Positions 7,668 through 16,017 are shown, numbered from the stretch's first letter. The stretch: DNA of 22,289 nt from Planctomycetaceae bacterium (GCA_027000105.1 JALTOP010000142.1:1-22289); one strand, 5' to 3'. Numbers and translations are program-made. The notes: generated from the sequence alone by a model not told the origin.

Positions 7668-8124
7668 CAGAAGCGAGCATCCAGGGAGCGAGGTCAAGAT
7701 TGTATTCACAAATTTCCTCAGGACTGAAGTAGATTTCAATTTCACGGGCAGCTGCATCCGGGCCGTCGCTGCCGTGGATCAGGTTCATCTGTCGGGAAGA
7801 GCCGAAATCTCCCCGGATCGTACCCGGGGCTGCCTCGCGCCCGTTTGTACTTCCCATCATACTACGCATGACTGAAATCGCATCGGGGCCTTCAACGATA
7901 AAAGCAATCACCGGGGCGGCTGTAATGAAGGCTTCGAGATGGGGATAGAACGGTTTTTCCACATGCTCCGCATAATGCTTCCTGGCGAGTTCCGGTGTCA
8001 CCCGCATCATTTTCAAGCCGATAATTTTGTAGCCTTTTTCTTCAATGCGTGTCAAAATCCGTCCTGCCAAACGGCGTTGGACGGCATCCGGTTTCAACAG
8101 AAGGAGAGTTCTTTCGGTGGCCAT
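7660..8124 (-). CDS. ndk: Nucleoside diphosphate kinase (Ndk)
   Basis: Transfers the terminal phosphate of ATP to nucleoside diphosphates through a phosphohistidine intermediate; cytoplasmic. It is 154 residues, close to the usual 140-150. Lys11 (LLLLKPDAV) and the active-site His117 in NLIHGSD are present, as are GYKIIGLKM, HYAEHVEKPFYPHL, the arginines of MRSMMGSTNGREA, and TIRGDFG. The C-terminal tail after CEYNLDL is a few residues longer than in short homologues and overlaps the next gene's start. The Shine-Dalgarno (AGGAAGAAA on the minus strand) is about 14 bases from the ATG and sits inside a 10-bp tandem duplication, giving two purine-rich copies. It follows carA by 109 bases on the same strand, so cotranscription is likely. 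Confidence 0.97.
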   Translation of the reverse strand: MATERTLLLLKPDAVQRRLAGRILTRIEEKGYKIIGLKMMRVTPELARKHYAEHVEKPFYPHLEAFITAAPVIAFIVEGPDAISVMRSMMGSTNGREAAPGTIRGDFGSSRQMNLIHGSDGPDAAAREIEIYFSPEEICEYNLDLAPWMLASDE

Positions 8125-8134
8125 AATGTTTTAA

Positions 8135-8154
8135 TTTCTTCCTGTTTCTTTCTG
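8135..8154. repeat. 10-bp tandem duplication covering the ndk ribosome-binding region
   Basis: TTTCTTCCTG (8135-8144) and TTTCTTTCTG (8145-8154) lie head to tail, nine of ten bases alike. On the coding strand they read CAGAAAGAAA then CAGGAAGAAA; the second copy carries the AGGA Shine-Dalgarno of ndk. Confidence 0.6.
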
Positions 8155-8233
8155 TGTACCAAACGGGTAAGATCCCTTGTGTGGATCATAATCCAGTTAA
8201 AATGTTTCTTTCGCAGCACTTCGTCACCGGGGT

Positions 8234-9373
8234 TCACGCGAATTGGGCAAGGATTGAATCGACAAAATCATCAAACAGATATCTGCTGTCGTGTGGTCCT
8301 GCGGAGGCTTCCGGATGGTATTGCACCCCGAAAACCGGTAATGTTTTATGTCTGATTCCCGAAACGGTGTTGTCATTCAGGTTCAAATGGGTGACTTCGA
8401 CCTCATCGGGGAGTGATTCCTCAGAAATGGCAAATCCATGATTTTGCGTCGTCACTTCGACCGCACCACTTGCCTTGTTGAGAACCGGTTGATTCGCTCC
8501 ACGGTGTCCGAATTTCAATTTATAGATTTCACCACCCAAAGCGAGCCCTAGCAATTGTTGTCCCAGACAAATTCCGAAGATCGGTTTTTTTCCAATCAGC
8601 TCTTTAATTGTTTTAATCGCATAATCCAGAGGGCGGGGATCCCCGGGGCCATTGGAAAGAAAGACTCCATCAGGATTGAGGGCCAGAACTTCCTGAGCGG
8701 TAGTGGTGCCGGGAACAATTTTTACCTCACAGCCCGACTCCACCAGATGTCGCGGAATGTTCCACTTCATGCCATAATCGATTGCGACCACAAGCGGCTT
8801 CTTTTTGAGAGGGCCATTCCGGGGGGCGTTCGCCGGAGTTTGGGCCAGTTTATCCAGCCGTTCGTTCCACTGGCAGGGCTCTGCCGGCATCACGTCTTTT
8901 ACATAGTCATGGCCAACCAGTTGGGGGCTGTTTTTCGCCTTTTCGATCAAAGAGGCGTCATCCAGATCGATGGTTGAAATGACACCGTTCATAGCTCCTT
9001 CGATTCGGATTTTCCGTACCAGGGCGCGGGTGTCAATTCCTTCAATTCCGATAATTCCCTGCCGGGCCAGGTACTCGCAAAGTGAACCAGTCGCTCGGAA
9101 ATTGCTGGGAACTCGACAGAGTTCTCGACAGGCAAATCCTTTCAATGCAGGGCGTGAGCTCTCCATGTCATCCGGATTGATACCGTAGTTTCCGATTTGC
9201 GGGTACGTCATGACCACAATTTGGCCACAATAGGAGGGATCCGTAATGATCTCCTGGTACCCGGTCATGCTGGTATTGAATACAACTTCACCGAACGATT
9301 CTCCCTCGGCTCCGAAAGATGTTCCGGTGAAAACGGAGCCATCCGCCAGTGCAAGTTTCACACTTTTTGACAT
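8234..9373 (-). CDS. carA: Carbamoyl phosphate synthase small subunit (CarA)
   Basis: Glutamine amidotransferase subunit that hydrolyses glutamine and passes ammonia to CarB for carbamoyl phosphate, used in arginine and pyrimidine synthesis. The length of 379 residues is typical. The N-terminal CPSase_sm domain shows GESFGEVVFNTSMTGYQE, DPSYCGQIVVMTYP and QIGNYG. The class I amidotransferase domain shows LSNGPGDPR, the nucleophile Cys269 in FGICLGQQLLG, and the His-Glu pair in YHPEAS near the C-terminus. The frame ends in FDDFVDSILAQFA. Its partner carB is not next to it; in many bacteria carA and carB are adjacent. No strong Shine-Dalgarno precedes the ATG. A terminator for the upstream ArsR gene lies about 70 bases before the start, so carA must have its own promoter in that short gap. 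Confidence 0.97.
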   Translation of the reverse strand: MSKSVKLALADGSVFTGTSFGAEGESFGEVVFNTSMTGYQEIITDPSYCGQIVVMTYPQIGNYGINPDDMESSRPALKGFACRELCRVPSNFRATGSLCEYLARQGIIGIEGIDTRALVRKIRIEGAMNGVISTIDLDDASLIEKAKNSPQLVGHDYVKDVMPAEPCQWNERLDKLAQTPANAPRNGPLKKKPLVVAIDYGMKWNIPRHLVESGCEVKIVPGTTTAQEVLALNPDGVFLSNGPGDPRPLDYAIKTIKELIGKKPIFGICLGQQLLGLALGGEIYKLKFGHRGANQPVLNKASGAVEVTTQNHGFAISEESLPDEVEVTHLNLNDNTVSGIRHKTLPVFGVQYHPEASAGPHDSRYLFDDFVDSILAQFA

Positions 9374-9444
9374 AACTCAAACTGTCTTTATGTAAATGGA
9401 TGCGACCATGGGTAAACGATATGGTTTTTACCAGACTGAAAGAC

Positions 9445-9485
9445 AAAAAAAAAGTTCGACCACACCCAAAGCGGCATGGTCGAAC
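9445..9485 (-). terminator. Strong Rho-independent terminator between the ArsR gene and carA
   Basis: On the minus strand, perfect nine-base arms GTTCGACCA and TGGTCGAAC (9477-9485 and 9454-9462 on the plus strand) enclose a 14-base loop and are followed directly by nine T (plus-strand A-run 9445-9453). It lies 62 bases past the ArsR-type gene's stop codon. Confidence 0.85.
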
Positions 9486-9543
9486 AAAACTGTTACCTCA
9501 AACTGAACTGTTCGGATTCCATTATGGTACTGCAAGCACCATC

Positions 9544-9555
9544 ACAGTTACAGTT
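9544..9555. repeat. 6-bp perfect tandem duplication at the ArsR gene stop codon
   Basis: ACAGTT occurs twice in a row. On the minus strand this gives CTG TAA CTG TGA in frame, so the stop codon is followed two codons later by a second one. Confidence 0.5.
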
Positions 9556-9895
9556 CACGCGTCAGTGTGAAGTCCTCAAATTGAAGGGAATTGCTTCCGT
9601 CCTGTTTCATGGCAGAAAAGAACTCCGAGATCAAACGGTAAGCGTGCATTTTGCGAATTGAATAGAAATTGTGCTTGCCGTCCCGTCGGGCCTCGATCAG
9701 ACCAGCCACTCGCATCAAGGCCAAATGATGGCTTACAGCAGGTTGTGACTGCTTGAGGCGATCACACAAAGCACTGACGTGAAGCTCACCGGCTTTGTGG
9801 AGATACATCAGAATTCTCAGCCGTGTTTCATCGGCGAGCAGTTTGAATGTCTGAACCAAATCTTTCTCAAGCTGCTCATCGATGTCAGTTTCCAT
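9548..9895 (-). CDS. ArsR-family winged-helix transcription regulator
   Basis: A 115-residue regulator from the chosen start. The winged helix-turn-helix spans residues 17-80: FKLLADETRLRILMYL is the family's opening helix, the recognition helix is in QSQPAVSHHLALMRVAG, and the wing is EARRDGKHNFYSI. The arsenic-binding ELCVCDL site of true ArsR is replaced by ELHVSAL (37-43), so arsenic sensing through it is unlikely; Cys44 and several histidines remain but no known metal set is obvious. The frame is open up to 10033 (161 residues). I prefer the ATG at 9893-9895 because AGGA lies five bases upstream, the extra N-terminus is poorly conserved in type, and a terminator-like hairpin falls inside the extension at 10003-10031. 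An ATG at 9962-9964 is a fair alternative. Its target is unknown. Confidence 0.85.
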   Translation of the reverse strand: METDIDEQLEKDLVQTFKLLADETRLRILMYLHKAGELHVSALCDRLKQSQPAVSHHLALMRVAGLIEARRDGKHNFYSIRKMHAYRLISEFFSAMKQDGSNSLQFEDFTLTREL

Positions 9896-10002
9896 TGGTG
9901 TCCTGTCTCGAACAACCTGCGAAACTTCTGTCTTCTCTTCAGTTCCGGAAATAGGGGTAATCATCTTCTTACTCTTTCTTTGCTCAAAAAATGAGCCATC
10001 GG

Positions 10003-10031
10003 AAAAAATGGCAAGAGGAGCGTCCTCCTGC
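10003..10031 (-). terminator. Terminator-like hairpin upstream of the ArsR-type gene
   Basis: On the minus strand GCAGGAGGA, a three-base loop CGC and TCCTCTTGC pair over nine positions, one of them G-U, and are followed after CA by six T (plus-strand A-run 10003-10008). It lies about 110 bases before the preferred ArsR-gene start. It could end an upstream minus-strand transcript or act as an attenuator in the leader. Confidence 0.6.
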
Positions 10032-10136
10032 ATTTGAGGTACGGTAAAGAACCAACTTTAGCCCGCATCAACTTCTGTTTTAACTCTCGAATTAACATAT
10101 CCACGGTTAACTGGTCATACCAGATGGAGGTGTGCC

Positions 10137-10158
10137 AAAAAAGAGGAGCCATCGCTCC
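10137..10158 (-). terminator. Terminator-like hairpin downstream of the 64-residue frame
   Basis: Minus strand: GGAGC, a four-base loop GATG, and GCTCC, then TC and six T (plus-strand A-run 10137-10142). It starts 65 bases past the stop of the small frame at 10223-10417. It shares the 9-mer AAGAGGAGC (plus strand) with the hairpin at 10003-10031. Confidence 0.5.
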
Positions 10159-10222
10159 AGCCCTTTCGACACTTCATCCCGGCAGGTTTACAAAAAGTAG
10201 ACCGACCCACGAATGATTACAG

Positions 10223-10417
10223 TCAACTGTTCGGCTTCTCCCGATCATTCCGCCGAGGAGTGAACCACACGGCCCGTTCCTCATTGCCGTACGACCTGAT
10301 CAACCTTGCCAAACACCGGTAGAACGGCAGGTACCGCACATGTGTGCGCTGCCTGTCCAAGGTGGCCCAGACCGGGGCGGCAAAAACCAGTATCATTATC
10401 GCATAAGAAAAGTACAT
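10223..10417 (-). CDS. Possible 64-residue membrane peptide
   Basis: Unrecognised. The first 19 residues (MYFSYAIMILVFAAPVWAT) form one hydrophobic segment, either a membrane anchor or a signal-like sequence. The rest is arginine-rich (RQRTHVRYLPFYRCLARLIR) with a polar C-terminus. The upstream frame closes with a stop four codons before the ATG, so this start is forced; only a weak AAGAAG lies about nine bases upstream. The main support is context: two minus-strand terminator-like hairpins (10137-10158 and 10003-10031) follow it, and no other minus-strand gene nearby would need them. It may equally be a chance frame on a noncoding transcript. Confidence 0.33.
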   Translation of the reverse strand: MYFSYAIMILVFAAPVWATLDRQRTHVRYLPFYRCLARLIRSYGNEERAVWFTPRRNDREKPNS

Positions 10418-10580
10418 GTCAACATCTTCTTATTGCTGGCGCGGTGATTTGTGCTGTAAAATTGGAGAATTCATGCTTGATACGTAGAGAATAGGCAATT
10501 TTGGGGAATTTCTGGTTTTCATGCGATCCCTTGCCTCTCCTGGCCTGTTTAGGATCGAAAGAGAGTTGTTGAGGGGTCGG

Positions 10581-10606
10581 CCAGGCTCAATTACAGGGCT
10601 CAATTA
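10581..10606. repeat. 13-bp tandem duplication upstream of the kinase
   Basis: CCAGGCTCAATTA (10581-10593) is followed directly by CAGGGCTCAATTA (10594-10606), 11 of 13 bases alike and the last ten identical. It lies about 340 bases before the kinase start. Confidence 0.6.
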
Positions 10607-10947
10607 GTGGTACGACTGCATTTTGACTTATTGCAGGGGGGGAATTCTTCATTTGCTGTTTTATCACAAGATAGGGGAATTATTTGACTCGTCCATTATA
10701 CTTGTGGGGTAGTTTGGTATTGTAAACAGGAGGCTGGGCGAAAGACGTGGAAGTGATTGCCATTTTGCCAACTTCTGTTTGCTTGAGCGAGAAAAAGAGT
10801 TATGCCAAATTGGGGCTCGCAGGGGAGATTTTTTTGTTATGACTGCGTGCCCACTTGAACATAAGTTCTCTTTGAGGTCAAGTTGCGTTGTCATTTCTTT
10901 GTAATTTAGTCTGTTTGAGGCACGAGATTTAATTCGGCGACAGAAGT

Positions 10948-12546
10948 ATGGGTGACTATTCCCAGGCATCTAGTGAATTGTCCGGTCAGGAATCGAAAGA
11001 GCAGTCCGATCCGTTAAAGTATCGCTGTGTCTGTGGGAAGCCTATTGCGCTCGAAAACGGCTTTGCCAAATGCGAGTATTGCCAGCGAACATTCAAGCTG
11101 AAGGAACAACAGGCAGCCGAAACGGTTTTGTTCACTCCATCAGATAACGAGCCTGAGGGGAAATTTACGACGCGTTTGTCAAGAGATGGCTCCGGTCGGG
11201 GTGAAACCGAAGACGACAGGCTTATCGGAACAAAATTGGGACATTTTAGAATTCTTTCCACCTTGGGGGGTGGAGGAATGGGGAAAGTGTATCGCGCTCT
11301 GGATGAGTCGTTACAGCGCCATGTCGCATTGAAGGTCATTCTGCAATCGGTTCGCAGCAGCACCGAAGACGATTTGCAGGCGATGTTTCAGGAGGCGCGA
11401 TCCCAAGCAAGGCTGAGTCATCCACATGTGGCCCACATCTATTATGTGGGGATTGAAAAAGAGATGCCCTTTCTGGCGATGGAGTTGGTTGGAAAGACGA
11501 CTTTGGCAGACCGGCTCAGAGGAGGGCCGCTGCCATTCGATGAAACCATCCGCTATTCGTTGCAAATTGCCATGGCTCTGGAGCAGGCGGCACGGTTCGA
11601 TATTGTCCATGGCGATGTCAAACCGGCAAATGTGCTGGTTGTCGAGGGCAAGGAAAAGAGTGTCAAACTTTCCGATTTTGGGATGGCCAAACGGATTTCG
11701 CAGTTGAAAGGGGATTCCGAAGTTGTCTCGGGAACGCCCAATTATATACCACCAGAAGCGACATACGGCAAGAAGTTCGACCATCGTGGTGATATGTATT
11801 CACTAGGTATTACAATATTCGAAATGGCTTTCGGGTGTCTCCCTTATCCGATGCAGGGGAAAAAACTGAGTGATCGAATCAAGGCGCACCGCAAAGCGAG
11901 TATCGAATTTCCGGAGATCTGGCCGAGTCATTTGCCGTTGGAATTCAGGCAGATTATTGAAAAGCTGCTCGCCAAAAAACCGGAGGACCGTTACGAAAAC
12001 TTTTCCGGGCTGATTTCCGATTTGAAAAAAATAGAGCCGGTTTCCTTGCCAACAGCCAGACCGTTATTGCGTGGGCTGGCATGGGCGTTTGACAGCTTTT
12101 TGATACTGTCTGTCGTCATTCTGCTTACCAACTTATTGAGCATCGCCGGGGAAGGCTTTTTGTCCGCTGGTGTTATTGAGGTGACACGTATCTGTTTTTC
12201 AGTGCTGTTCCTGCTGGGAGTTGGAACATTCCAGGGCTGGCGAGGCTCAACGCCGGGGAAATCGCTGTTTCAGGTGCGTATTGTCGATAAAAACGGCCTG
12301 AGGCCGGGAAAATCCGTCCTGTTCCCGCGTACCATTTTTCAATTCCTGTGGGCTTGGGGGATGTTGGCGACAGAACTGACGGGATTGCTTAATCTGGAGG
12401 TCTTCACTGCCCTGATTGCTGTGGGAGTCACGATGGTCATGTTTATCGAGATGGGGTTTGTCCTGTTCGATAAAGGAATGAGTTTTCACGACCGTTTGCT
12501 TAATACTCGTGTTGTACTGGATGCCGCTCCCGCCCCACGATTATAG
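10948..12546 (+). CDS. Ser/Thr protein kinase with N-terminal zinc finger and C-terminal RDD membrane domain
   Basis: A 532-residue Hanks-type kinase. An N-terminal CxC/CxxC cluster (Cys27, Cys29, Cys42, Cys45) looks like a small zinc finger. The kinase domain (about 98-362) has the glycine loop LGGGGMGKVYRA, Lys129 in VALKV, the catalytic loop HGDVKPANVL (Asp223, Lys225, Asn228; HGD in place of HRD), DFG at 243-245, GTPNYIPPE at 262-270 (PPE for APE), and D282 in the GDMYSLG helix. All residues needed for activity are present. Replacement of the HRD arginine suggests activation without activation-loop phosphorylation. Residues 372-525 are an RDD domain with about three to four membrane segments, the family's TPGKSLFQVRIV, and a closing FHDRLLNTRVV. 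The kinase thus faces the cytoplasm, anchored at its C-terminus. The signal it senses is not evident. The Shine-Dalgarno is weak. It converges on putA with a 10-base gap. Confidence 0.95.
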   Translation: MGDYSQASSELSGQESKEQSDPLKYRCVCGKPIALENGFAKCEYCQRTFKLKEQQAAETVLFTPSDNEPEGKFTTRLSRDGSGRGETEDDRLIGTKLGHFRILSTLGGGGMGKVYRALDESLQRHVALKVILQSVRSSTEDDLQAMFQEARSQARLSHPHVAHIYYVGIEKEMPFLAMELVGKTTLADRLRGGPLPFDETIRYSLQIAMALEQAARFDIVHGDVKPANVLVVEGKEKSVKLSDFGMAKRISQLKGDSEVVSGTPNYIPPEATYGKKFDHRGDMYSLGITIFEMAFGCLPYPMQGKKLSDRIKAHRKASIEFPEIWPSHLPLEFRQIIEKLLAKKPEDRYENFSGLISDLKKIEPVSLPTARPLLRGLAWAFDSFLILSVVILLTNLLSIAGEGFLSAGVIEVTRICFSVLFLLGVGTFQGWRGSTPGKSLFQVRIVDKNGLRPGKSVLFPRTIFQFLWAWGMLATELTGLLNLEVFTALIAVGVTMVMFIEMGFVLFDKGMSFHDRLLNTRVVLDAAPAPRL

Positions 12547-12556
12547 AGATACTTTG

Positions 12557-15500
12557 TTACCTCGATTCTTCTTCCGGTGCAAAACCTCTTCGCATGGTGT
12601 TTTCAGTAACGTTGACGGGAATAAGGAATTGGTGCAAATAGTCGAAGCCGCCTGTTTTGCTGCCAGTTCCGGACATGCGAAAGCCGCCGAACGGTTGTCG
12701 ATTAACCAAAGCTCCCGTACAGGGGCGATTCAAATAGAGGTTTCCGACAAGAAAGTCTCCACGGGCTTTTTTCAAGTTGACCGGGCTGCGACTGTAAACA
12801 CCGCCAGTCAAGGCGTAATCGGTGCCGTTGGCAATCTTTAGTGCTTCGGTAAAATCTTTCGCTTTGATAATGGAAAGAACCGGGCCGAAAATTTCTTTCT
12901 GCGCAATCTGGTCGTTTACATCGACATCGACAAACAGGTGCGGGGCGATATAGTTCTGCTTGCCCAGTTTGGAGTTGATTTTCCCCGCGTAAAACAATTC
13001 GTTTTCATTAATTCCTGTTTCAATATATTCAGCAATCCGATTTCTGCTCTCGTCATCGATTACCGCGCTGAGTTGAGTCCCAGGATGATCAGCCGGACCG
13101 ATTGCCAGGCTTTCAACGGCGAGTTTCAATCGTTCCAATACTTGATCGTAAATTCCTTCCAGCACAATCAAACGGGAACAGGCGGAACATTTTTGACCGG
13201 AGAAACTGAAAGCACTTTCAATCACCCCGAGTATCGCTTCGTCGAGATCGGCATCTTCGTCGATGATGATGGCGTTCTTTCCGCCCATTTCGGCGATAAC
13301 ACGTTTAACTCCATGATGAGCGGAGCCAGTTTCTGCGGCTCGTTGATTGATTTCCAGCCCCACCTCACGTGAGCCGGTAAACGCGATCAGATCGACATTC
13401 GGACTCCCCACCAGATCGGGACCGATTTCCTCACCAACTCCCGGCAGGTAATTGACCACACCATCGGGCAAACCGACCGAACGGAAGATTTCCATAAGTT
13501 TTGCCGCAATGACGGGAGATTGTTCGGCCGGTTTCATGACAACGGTATTGCCGGTTACAATCGCCGCTACAGTCATCCCGGTAAGAATGGCCAGTGGGAA
13601 ATTCCAGGGAGCGATCACGACGGCAACGCCGCGCGGACGATAAAAATATTCATTTTCCTCACCGGGCAAATTGGTGTCGAACGACTGTTGCATCAGTCGC
13701 ATTTGCGTGGCGTAATATCTGCAGAAATCGATCGCTTCTGCCACATCACCATCCGCTTCTTTCCAGGGTTTTCCCGATTCATATACCATCCAGGCGGCCA
13801 GTTCAAACCGGCGCGTCTGCAGTTCGCTGGCAACCAGATCGAGATATTCCGCCCGATGGTCCGCATCGATATTCGCCCAACTGTTGGCCGTTCGGCGAGC
13901 TGTCTCGATTGCTTCTTCTGCCAACTCACCTGTTGCAGAGGAGGTTCGCCCAACAATCATTTCCCGATCGAAAGGACAGCGCGAGGTCAGTTGCTGTCGT
14001 GTTTCATATGATTTGCCGCCGATCAGCAGGGGGTATTCCTCACCAAATTGTTCGCGCACCTGTTCCAGGGCCTGCTGCATCGCTTCCCGGTTTTCCTTTT
14101 TGCTGAAATCAGTCAGCGGTTCGTTTACAAATGGAAAATACTCTGTCTCAACTGTGTCCATATCGGTTCCGTTCATTTTTTTATTCTCACTTGCAGTCGG
14201 TTCTTTCAGGATGTCTTCAATACAAAGGCCTTCCTGATAGCTGTGCCTCAGGAATGAATCGTTTGATGTGTTTTCCAGCAATCGCCGCACCAAATACGCC
14301 ATGCCGGGAATTGGCTCACCGAACGGGATATAGATTCGCACACGATGGCCAAGTTCCGCAAAGGCCTGTGCCTGTTCCGTCCCCATCCCGTACAGCATTT
14401 GCAGTTCATACGCATTTTTCGGCACATTCTGTTGCTGGGCGGCAGCGATAACAAACGACAGCGAACGCAAATTGTGACTGCCAAAGGCAGGCGAGAGCAA
14501 TTGATAATTTTCAAGAAGAAGTCTCGCCAGTTTCTCAAAGTTGGCATCCGATTGCCACTTCTGTTCAAAAACGGGAACTGGCCAGTTTCGCAGCCCGGCT
14601 ACAACCGTTTCGTAATCCCAGTAAGCCCCTTTGACAAGTCGAACCGAAACCGGTGTCTTTCTTTTTTTTGCCCACTTGAGCAGGTTTTTCAAATCCTCTT
14701 CCGCGCTTTTCAAATATGCCTGACAGACAATTCCGATATCGGCGAACTGTCGGAATTCCTTTTCCATCAAGACGTTACGGAAGATGTTGTACGTCAGGTC
14801 TTTGTAGTAATACTGTTCCATGTCGATATTGATGAAGGCCCCCTGTTCCATTGCGGCTCGCAGGATGGGACGGAGGCGCCCCAAGACCCGTTTTGTTGTT
14901 CCTTCGGGATCAGCCGGGTTGAAGTGGGCGTCCAGCGCGGAGAGTTTCAGGGAGAGATTGACACGAGGAATGGGGCCAAGGTGGTTCGCATCGACCTGGA
15001 GCGATTCCGGTAACAGGTTCAATTTGACCGGCAGATTTTGTAGCAAGTGAAGATAGGTCTGCTGGTAGGCATCTGCTTCCTGAGTGGAAAGAACCGCTTC
15101 ACCAAGTTGGTCGAGTGTGAAGGCGAAGCCGGCATCACGAGTATTCAAGACGACCTGCGTTACTTCTTCGATGTTGCTGCCGGCAATAAACCGCTCCGCC
15201 ATCCGGCGGGCATTGGTACGCGCATTAATTGCCAGGGCTCGACCAAGAACATGATTCCCGTCAGTAATATTCAACGCCAACCGTGCAGCCCACGGGAGAT
15301 GCTGTTGAACATCTTCAAAGTATTCGTGCAAATGCCGATTGATCGATTCATAATCTTTCAGCATGGGCAAGACGTCGACAAAACGAAACATCTGGACTTT
15401 GATCGATTCATCCGCCATCGCCCAGGACAGGATACGATCATCAACCCAGCGACGATCAAATATCGAGGGTTTTCGATGCGTCAGTTTTCCCCAAACCGCT

Positions 15501-15565
15501 TGGCCAATCCGCTCAATTTCTGATTGAAGATTTTTTTTTGAACTACTCGCCTTCCGTTTCGCCAC
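12557..15565 (-). CDS. putA: Bifunctional proline dehydrogenase / glutamate-semialdehyde dehydrogenase (PutA)
   Basis: Oxidises proline to glutamate in two steps with FAD then NAD; 1002 residues. The proline dehydrogenase half (about 90-455) shows LSLKLSALDAHF, INIDMEQYYYKD, SVRLVKGAYWDYE, GSHNLRS and the closing YLVRRLLENTSN, which matches the substrate-binding YxxRRxxEN. A linker at 455-485 follows. The aldehyde dehydrogenase half (about 510-990) shows IAPWNFP (Asn655), the general base Glu759 in AEMGGKN, nucleophile Cys793 in SGQKCSACS, and EIFGPVLSI. The length fits PutA proteins without the DNA-binding ribbon-helix-helix domain; the basic start MAKRKASSSKK is not that domain. So it should not repress its own gene. 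The start is GTG at 15563-15565; the next Met is residue 50. Its regulatory region lies within 15566-15695, where two inverted repeats are seen. Confidence 0.96.
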   Translation of the reverse strand: MAKRKASSSKKNLQSEIERIGQAVWGKLTHRKPSIFDRRWVDDRILSWAMADESIKVQMFRFVDVLPMLKDYESINRHLHEYFEDVQQHLPWAARLALNITDGNHVLGRALAINARTNARRMAERFIAGSNIEEVTQVVLNTRDAGFAFTLDQLGEAVLSTQEADAYQQTYLHLLQNLPVKLNLLPESLQVDANHLGPIPRVNLSLKLSALDAHFNPADPEGTTKRVLGRLRPILRAAMEQGAFINIDMEQYYYKDLTYNIFRNVLMEKEFRQFADIGIVCQAYLKSAEEDLKNLLKWAKKRKTPVSVRLVKGAYWDYETVVAGLRNWPVPVFEQKWQSDANFEKLARLLLENYQLLSPAFGSHNLRSLSFVIAAAQQQNVPKNAYELQMLYGMGTEQAQAFAELGHRVRIYIPFGEPIPGMAYLVRRLLENTSNDSFLRHSYQEGLCIEDILKEPTASENKKMNGTDMDTVETEYFPFVNEPLTDFSKKENREAMQQALEQVREQFGEEYPLLIGGKSYETRQQLTSRCPFDREMIVGRTSSATGELAEEAIETARRTANSWANIDADHRAEYLDLVASELQTRRFELAAWMVYESGKPWKEADGDVAEAIDFCRYYATQMRLMQQSFDTNLPGEENEYFYRPRGVAVVIAPWNFPLAILTGMTVAAIVTGNTVVMKPAEQSPVIAAKLMEIFRSVGLPDGVVNYLPGVGEEIGPDLVGSPNVDLIAFTGSREVGLEINQRAAETGSAHHGVKRVIAEMGGKNAIIIDEDADLDEAILGVIESAFSFSGQKCSACSRLIVLEGIYDQVLERLKLAVESLAIGPADHPGTQLSAVIDDESRNRIAEYIETGINENELFYAGKINSKLGKQNYIAPHLFVDVDVNDQIAQKEIFGPVLSIIKAKDFTEALKIANGTDYALTGGVYSRSPVNLKKARGDFLVGNLYLNRPCTGALVNRQPFGGFRMSGTGSKTGGFDYLHQFLIPVNVTENTMRRGFAPEEESR

Positions 15566-16017
15566 TCCACCACCAGTCTATCGTATCTGTTGCAAGGGTC
15601 GTTATCCCGGCCCCTCCGGACGTGTATCCTGTTTTCATAAATACAGGATTTCGATTGAAGCTGCCGGTACGAACCGGCGTTGCCGGGAATTCAACAAAAA
15701 AAGCCCGTCATGACGGACCCTGCTTACCTCGTGACAATCTTTTCGTCGCAAGCGGTCAAGTATAGAACTTTCGCGAAGAAGCGAAAAGGCTGGGCCACTC
15801 GAAAGATGGAAAAATGGAACAGGTTGGCGGGATTGCCGGAACGGAACATAATTTTGTTGCGACTTCGATCCTTAAAGAGCAGGGCACCGACCGGATGAGG
15901 GGACAACGGAACGTCAAGAGAGATCAAAACAGACCGATGAATATCCCCCGATAGCCAGGAAACCCTGAACAGATTGCTTGTTCAAGGACTGGTTAGAGAA
16001 AGCTCTTCAACTTCTCG
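15566..16017. other. 452-base spacer between the M3 peptidase gene and putA
   Basis: No gene seen. It holds, from the putA side, the inverted repeat ATCCTGT/ACAGGAT (15626-15632, 15643-15649), the hairpin GCCGGT-ACGA-ACCGGC (15663-15678), a minus-strand terminator (15696-15718) and the hairpin TTTCGC-gaagaa-GCGAAA (15769-15786). The first two lie between the terminator and putA and could control putA. Confidence 0.5.
15696..15718 (-). terminator. Probable Rho-independent terminator of the M3 peptidase transcript
   Basis: The minus strand reads GTCCGT, loop CATG, ACGGGC, then seven T (plus-strand A-run 15696-15702). The core CCGTCATGACGG is a perfect 12-base palindrome. It lies 300 bases past the peptidase stop codon and before putA, so it separates the two transcripts. 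Confidence 0.6.

Larger units (their letters stand above)
10032..10947. other. About 0.9 kb with little coding signal upstream of the kinase
   Basis: Between the ArsR-type gene and the kinase there is one possible small minus-strand gene (10223-10417), a second terminator-like hairpin (10137-10158) and a 13-bp tandem duplication (10581-10606). From about 10420 to 10947 no gene is apparent; stops are frequent in all frames and the DNA looks AT-richer than its surroundings. The kinase promoter should lie in this part. I cannot assign its boxes. Confidence 0.4.

Noticed and set aside
13520..15013. Several plus-strand frames of 106-222 residues across putA
   Set aside because: All are antisense to well-conserved proline and aldehyde dehydrogenase motifs.
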